Part shown: positions 58,201 to 64,000 of the stretch, one piece after another
Numbering within the stretch: position 1 is the stretch's first letter
How the letters are laid out: each line of letters opens with the position of its first letter
Assembly (NCBI GenBank): GCA_032821775.1
Contig: JAVLRN010000002.1
Span: 4,712,001 to 4,776,000 of the forward strand
Direction of reading: 5' to 3'
Origin: Sanguinoderma infundibulare
Lineage: Eukaryota > Basidiomycota > Agaricomycetes > Polyporales > Polyporaceae
Length of the DNA: 64,000 bases
The notes under the pieces: generated by a model
Seen by the model: the letters and a program-made list of their open reading frames with translations, nothing else
What the model was told of the DNA's origin: nothing
Database searches by the model: none
Made by a program: the position numbers and the translations under genes

Positions 58201-61200
58201 CATCAGGCTTGATCGGCCCAACGACCTACAACCAAACATGCCTCATCAACAAAGGCGCCAGCAACGGTTGGAATCAGACTCACCCTTCCGTTCACGACAA
58301 CAGCATGCTCGCCCGGCTTCAGTTCCAACTGCCGCACGACAAGCCGGCAAGCATTCAAGTATTTTTCGTACTCTCCCACGGTAAACACCTTCTCCCCGGT
58401 CAGCTCGTCCAACACGAACGGCTCCTGCTTCCCGTAGTCGACCGAAACGTCCGATTCGCCCAGTCCGAGAGCGTTGAGGATGCGCTCGGGCGTGGCTTTC
58501 GAAAGGAGATCGGATGTGACCAGTTGTGCGAGGACACGAGACGGGCTCGCGGGTGGGCCAGGCTTGGTGCTCGAGGAGGGCAAGGCAGGGTTGTGGATGA
58601 AGGAGAGACGACTGAGGGAGTCAGGCATCTGCAGGTGAAAGACTGAGCTCGAATATGCCGCGCAAGGTCCCAGCCGGTGCACTTACAATGGACGCCAACG
58701 CTTCTTTGACAAACTTCCCGCCCTCCTCGCTGTCAAAGTCAGTAACGACGTAGGTCGTGAGCGGGACCTGCTCCGATTCGGCTATAACGACAACATCACA
58801 CCCTTGTCCTGGCCTCAAGACCCAAACAACACTCACCTGGGTAAATGAACGCTCCAGGCGTGCTCCTCAACCCATTGCCTTCAATCAGCTCGGGAAGGCT
58901 GAAGATCCGCAGCCCGCCCGATTTCGCAGATGGGTGGATGTACATATTCCGGCGCTTCGCGGTCGTCGGGAGGTCGTAAAAGTACGTCGACATATTCTCC
59001 GCGTGTTCCTCGTCCGTCAGCTCGCCCTTGTAAACCTTCAGCTGGATGTGCTGCAGATGCTCCGCGGCCTCGGCTTGGAGAGACCGCAAGAATTCCTATG
59101 AAATGCACACCCCGTCAGTTACGTTCTATAAGCGCGGCATGTGAGTGGACGTACGTCGTCAAGGTCAAAGTGTTTTCCGTTGAAGAACACGTGGCCCTGC
59201 GACGCAGAGGCAAGCGATGTGCTCAGCCGGGTCGCGTATGCGCGTTGCTTCTCGAGGTCTCCGTCAGTGCCTTCTAGGATCTTGTCCAAGTCCGTCTCTA
59301 CGTCCTCGGCAAGCTCCCCTTCCTTGCGCTCCAGGAGCGCCTTGAAAGCCGACCGAACGAGGGACCAGTCAACTGAAGGGTTGAGTGCCTCGATGGGCTG
59401 GTTGCGTTGCGCGATCTAGCGGAATAGCGCAGGGTGTCATGAAGGGGAGGAAAGAGGACGAGTAAGCGGACGTACATTGTAGAAGAACGCGAGCGTCTCG
59501 TCCTTGAAGTTATCCCTCAAATAGTAGAACAGCCGCGCCATCCGTGCGCCTGCCCAACCCCATCATCAGTCCCTCCGTTTAGATCTGACACATATGGAAG
59601 ATATCGTAGCACGCACCATCCTCAGTCTCAACGATCGGCGCGACACCCCAGCGGAAGGGCAGCCCACGGTTGATGAGCGCGTGAACGGTCGCCGCGATGA
59701 AGTCGACACTGCTCAGTTGGGAAAGGTCGACGGCAAGGACGACGTTGAAGACATTCAGTTTCAGCCCGGGGAACTGCCCAGGGTACATTGGGCGGAGGAC
59801 CTAGTGCAGCACATATTCAGCATACATCCACACATGGACAGAGGAAAGCACTGACGATCTTCAGACTTCCGCCCCAACGCGCGTAGCTTCGCCATGCGCA
59901 AAAGTATTGTCAGACTAAACACGGAAAAGCCCACAACGCGCGCACTTACCGCTCGTCGTTCTCAAAGTCGTTAAACCACCCAATCACACCCCCGCCCTCC
60001 GCGCGGTCGCTCGCATCAAACAGGCCATCCAAAGACCCGCCCTCCGTTTGCCCCTTCGCGATCGCCTTGTGCGTCAGCAGCTCGGTGCTCTGCTCCGACG
60101 AAAGTCCGAGCTCCATGAGGGACGTCATGACCTTGCGCTCCCTCCGTATGAGCTTGAGCAGCCCGAACGGCGTCATGTCCTTCTCCTCGAGCGTCAACCC
60201 GTTGAGCCAGACCACATTGAGCCCGCCGCGCGCGCGGGGCTGGTTCGCGGCGATTTCCTCGAGGAGATCGTTCTGCACGACGACGCGGCGCGCGAGGGCG
60301 CCTGCATAGCGAGGAAAGTTCTGCGCGAGGTGCTTAAGGGTCAAGAGCTTGTCCTCTGCGTCGTATACAAGCTGTGCAGCCTGGATGTCGATTTCTACAT
60401 GAGTGCGCGTGAGTGTGAGGTTGTGCGAGAAATAAATAAAAAGTGTGCCGTCAGAACTGCGGTGGCGTGGCGCGCAACATGTGACGGACGTTCCACAAGT
60501 GACCTGTTACCAGCGAATGCCTCTACGCAAACAACAGGTGCGCATGAATACCGTATGCTGGCAGGCTTGTACTAAGCTGACTTCAACCTAGTCATGCAGG
60601 TGTTGGCAGGAGTAGAAGCGACGATCAGCAGCCCTGCCTTCTACAGCGGCAGCGCGGCGCTGTTCACGCACGCATGCCCCGCGCGCCGGCGAGGACGTAT
60701 AAGAGCTGAAAGGTGTCTCGGGCATAATCTCACGACGCTCATTCCGGACGAGTTTGAGTTGATCTCGCACTCCTACGACTGGGTACGAGATTACAGCCAT
60801 AGGAGTACGAGACCAACAGGTATCCTCTTCTCTGGACTCGGGTCGACACAGGGATGTTCGAGACTGTTGTATGCACTCGGCAGGCTTGTTTCGCTCGCAA
60901 ACACAGGGAAGAAAAAACTTACCGAGCAGCTCGTCCTCGGTAAGAGGGAGGGTGACGTCGACAGACTCGTCGATGGGGTATTGCTGGAGAAGAGTGACGA
61001 TCGGGTCGACTTCTTCATCCGGAACCGCGACACCCGAGTCTTCTTCGTGACTGCCACCGGATTGGAGGCGATCATCGACTGCGAGGTAGTCCATCTTCTT
61101 GAGGTCGAGCGCGACGCCATAGCCAGAAAGGTACGTCCGGTCCTCGGTGTTGCGGTCGACCGAGGGGGGGATGGGACGGAAGACATACGTGAGGTGCGCA

Positions 61201-62003
61201 GTGCGAGAGCGCGCGGCCGCGTACAGGTACGAGTGTAGCTCGCGGAAGTTGGGGGAGTCGAGCGAGGCATAGAGGACCGCTGTCTTTGGCGGGAGCTCGA
61301 GCAGTCTGGCGGGGTCGGGGAGGACGTGGTCGAATGGGAGCAGCCTCGGCGACGACGGAACGGAAGACGACGTTCTAATGAGATTGTTGAAGTCATACAC
61401 TGACTACGCAACATGCCTAGGAACACGTACGCGTTCTCGACTGCTTGCGCGGGGTCCAACGCCTCCGTCTCGACTATCCGTGCCAACGTCGTCGCATCAC
61501 AGACAACCTCACCGTACCAATCTACCCATGACCCGCAGTCTTCCTTGCTCTTCCCCGACCCCTCCTTCATTGCAGCATGATGGTCGATGTAGTATTGGTA
61601 AAAGGCCTCGAGCTTGGGGCTTGCAGAGTGCAGGGCGACGTGCATCTCCGCTGCGACATATGCGCCAGGTGCAGCGAGACGATCCAGGGAAAGTGCAGTG
61701 TCGAAGACATGCTTGTGCGCTTGCTCGGGCGACGATTTGTCCGCTAGGAGCGGAAAGACGTTCGGGTCGGTTATAGCATGGAGGAGGGGGAAGAAGGCTG
61801 ATGGGTCTTCTATTGCCACAGATTCTCTGTTCCAAAATGAAAGTAAGAAGCCAACGCCGCAATGAAGGCTAGGATACGTACAGGCTTTCAAGGAGTATGG
61901 AGGTCGCAGGCCATGATGTCCTGAGCTCAACGTTTACAGGAGGTTTCCCAGCAGATGCGCGAAGAATAGGCCATGCCAGGAGAGGAACAAGAGCCCCAAG
62001 CAT
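55279..62003 (-). CDS. UGGT: UDP-glucose:glycoprotein glucosyltransferase (1,574 aa, 28 exons)
   Basis: ATG 62003 gives a signal peptide ([19 protein letters not shown]), then [13 protein letters not shown]. Exon starts-ends: 62003-61882, 61826-61431, 61374-60923, 60394-59950, 59886-59856, 59800-59617, 59549-59476, 59415-59155, 59095-58837, 58781-58687, 58628-58284, 58225-58089, 58030-57890, 57831-57732, 57676-57614, 57563-57502, 57452-56865, 56812-56695, 56636-56541, 56483-56140, 56090-56054, 55992-55981, 55928-55862, 55804-55770, 55715-55689, 55629-55617, 55559-55501, 55440-55279; every junction is in phase. The thioredoxin-like sensor region includes LSQNFP-like [11 protein letters not shown] and [15 protein letters not shown]. 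The GT24 catalytic domain has [35 protein letters not shown] and the metal-binding DAD (D1381, D1383). The C-terminus HVEL is an HDEL-like ER-retention signal. It re-glucosylates misfolded N-glycoproteins in the ER. Two introns start with GC (after 56695 and 56054); intron 3 is unusually long (528 bp). Confidence 0.96.
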
Positions 62004-63592
62004 GGGACAAGCACAGTATTCGCAGAAAAGAGAGCACTTCTATGAGTCCAGAAAGAAAGCAGAAACCCCAGAGAAAGGTGTAGATGGAGCAGACGGATGA
62101 GTTGGAGGCCGAGCACGCTGTCCACCGTGCGCTCAGCGTCGTCGACGGGCGCTCCAGCTCAATTGCCACGTCCTGCATCACGATCACGTGTAGCTCAGTA
62201 CACTTCGCGTTCAGCACGCCGCCAACGCGTCTTCGCCTGCATTTCGTTCCAACTTTCAGATCTCGCAACTGGCACGCAGAGAACACTGTATATGCACAAG
62301 TGCACGTGTGCTTTCCGATATCTCGAACACACCCACTTCGCAATGTCGCATAAACCCAATTTATCCTGTTTCCACATCTGAAGTACAGGCACAATCGTCA
62401 TGTGGAACAGGACTATGTCCGGTTTAACGGAATGATTTCCCTTCATAACCAAGACCCCCAACACATTCTCCGATTCAAGATTCGGATCTGTAAAGGCGTA
62501 CGTAAAGTAATCCAGCCATCCCTCGAAATCGGGTGTGCTCACCTTCGGTTTGTGACGCATATACAGATCGGCTGTTGACATAATGCCCTCTCGTTGATCA
62601 TCCCCATGCTATTGGATCCGGTGAGTAGATTCTGAATGCATACGTAAACGCTCACCTGATTTCTCTATCACCAAAGTTCAACGGCCCTTGAGTGCGATGC
62701 CACTTGATCAACCGGGAGTGGTGGCATCCGCATTTTGAGTCTTGATGTTGATGCTGGGAGCATGTGAACCGCCCCAGTGATCCTTTCATCAGGTCCTACA
62801 CGAGCTACGCGTAGCAGGAAATGCAGAACATCCAATGGTGCTCACGCACCATTAATATTCTCGGCGGCAACACTGTGCCACATATCAGGCATGATAGGCT
62901 TCTGTCGGTGGCGTTGGTGCTTGCTACGACCGAGCCCCTATCAACGTCTATGAACACTGCAACTGATGGACGAAGAAGCGTCAGCATGTAATTATGGACT
63001 ATGTAGAAACTGGACCGTTTGCATACATGCCTACAGCGGCTGGGAGGGGCCGGGTTAACCCCACGACATTGACATCGACAGACAAACTACTTAGTTCCGC
63101 CTCGTCCGCTAATAGGCTATGTAAAGCATCGCATACATACGGCTCGGTTTGCAGTAACATCCGAGCGGTCGCCGTTGAACATTATGAAGCCTGATGGTGG
63201 AACAGTGTTGAGAAAATCAGGGTGTCGGCTTGTTCTAGATTAGGAATTTGGTATTACACTAATATTAATGACAGCCTTGATCCCTTCAGGGTGTTCCGAA
63301 GAATTGCTAGTACACACCCATATTGCTCCAGAGTTTCCGCTCAGTCTGTTTGTCGCAAGTTTGTCGCCATCCGTTGCGAGGGGACCTGGGGGAGGATTGG
63401 GAGGATGAAACAGGAAAAACTGCGAATCATCATTTAGGCGGTGCAAGCGATAATAAGGGGTTGTCAACAAGTTGTTCCAAACTTATCGGAACAGAATCCT
63501 CACCGAAACTGCTCACCATCATCTTCGACGAGCTCGCTGTTGCCGACGGTCTGGACGGTCTCTACGTGGCTGGGCTTGCACGCTGTCGGCCA
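62004..63592. other. divergent intergenic region, no supported gene
   Basis: Lies between the starts of the glucosyltransferase gene and the next plus-strand gene and should hold both promoters. A minus open frame (62581-62195, MSTADLYMRHKPK onward) has no family I recognise and may be spurious. Confidence 0.45.
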
Positions 63593-64000
63593 TGGCTACC
63601 CAGTCGCCGTCGCCGTCCCCGTTTTCTCGGTTGTCTCGCTTCGCTTCTCCATTCAAAACCAACTCTTCATCTCCCGCGTCGGACCCCAACGTTGAAGACT
63701 GGTACATCCCCTACAACGGCCCGTTGGAACCCCCCAAGGACGAGCGCAACACCGACAGCTGGGGGCACCTCGTCAGTGGCTGGCTTATGGAGGAGGACGA
63801 CGGCGGACTTGCAAGGGCGTCGCCACGGCCGAGGACCACGTCGAACGCCTCGCGAATGACGGCGGAACGCAAGAACTCGCGCGTCCAGACGTCGTTCATC
63901 AAGCTCGACCACGCCGGCGGCGTCGGTGACGTCCCTGTCCCCGCGCGGCCGCGGCGGTCGCAGGAGGCCCCCGTCCAGCACCGTGCGAGCTTCGCCGCGA
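63593..64000 (+). CDS. N-terminus of a hypothetical protein, cut by the window edge
   Basis: The ATG (GCCATGGCT) opens a 136-codon frame that is still open at the last base. It starts MATQSPSPSPFSRLSRFASP, is Ser/Pro-rich and probably disordered, then has DPNVEDWYIPYNGPLEPP and DSWGHLVSGWLMEED, followed by a basic Ser/Thr-rich stretch (SRMTAERKNSRVQTSF). The WYIPYNGP block looks conserved but I cannot name a family. The frame has high third-position GC, unlike the antisense frames. Confidence 0.6.

Noticed and set aside
61375..61430. Much shorter intron (27 bp, GTACGT to CGTAG) in UGGT
   Set aside because: It breaks the frame; the 56-bp intron ending CATTAG restores [20 protein letters not shown].
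1..64000. CRISPR arrays, bacterial operons or ribosome binding sites
   Set aside because: The genes are intron-rich and eukaryotic; the tandem repeats have no spacers.
1..64000. tRNA or rRNA genes
   Set aside because: No cloverleaf with a matching T-loop could be recognised by eye; a covariance-model search would be needed to exclude them.

Overview
The window is nuclear DNA of an agaricomycete (mushroom-type basidiomycete). The basis is GC-rich genes with many 50-65 bp GT-AG introns, a fungal plasma-membrane proton ATPase, an ER folding-sensor glucosyltransferase, and accessory families typical of Agaricomycetes (KDZ transposases with CxC zinc modules, HET-type and kinase-like proteins). 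All gene models were spliced by hand; in the main ones the codon phase closes across every intron.

The left half (246-34099) reads as one giant DNA transposon of about 33.85 kb. It is bounded by an imperfect 17-bp terminal inverted repeat (14/17 matches) and a perfect 8-bp target duplication (CCTGGAAG, 238-245 and 34100-34107). It sits inside a small secreted-protein gene whose 5' part is at 34425-34100 and whose 3' part is at 245-1. Removing the element and one duplication restores exon, splice donor and reading phase exactly. The element encodes an intact Kyakuja/KDZ-type transposase fused to a Ulp1-like cysteine protease (33876-29084), a TET/JBP-like 2-oxoglutarate dioxygenase (15981-12657), a 1,518-residue repeat-rich accessory protein (5978-764), a second KDZ gene (CxC2 type) that has lost its catalytic core (10446-7113), a viroplasmin/RNase H1-N-like gene, a kinase-like gene and a coiled-coil gene. 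Between 16.2 and 22.8 kb lie intron-containing, broken fragments of unrelated host genes: eIF4G, a PP4/PP2A-type phosphatase, a GDSL/CE16 esterase and the splicing factor TFIP11. A CpG-dense 12-bp minisatellite recurs about 140 bp inside both ends and within the coding exons of two element genes.

The right half (34.1-64 kb) is host sequence: a HET-protein C-terminal fragment, the proton pump PMA1 (44958-41670, 992 aa), a gene-poor stretch of about 7 kb, a protein with two Myb/SANT-like modules (54587-52364, 598 aa), UDP-glucose:glycoprotein glucosyltransferase (62003-55279, 28 exons, 1,574 aa, ER-retention tail), and the start of a gene that leaves the window at 64000.

How the parts may work together (inference): the transposase would act on the ends and subterminal repeats, the protease might strip SUMO-like modifiers, and the dioxygenase might oxidise 5-methylcytosine on the element. 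This would be an unusually large and cargo-rich member of the KDZ-TET/JBP association known from basidiomycetes.
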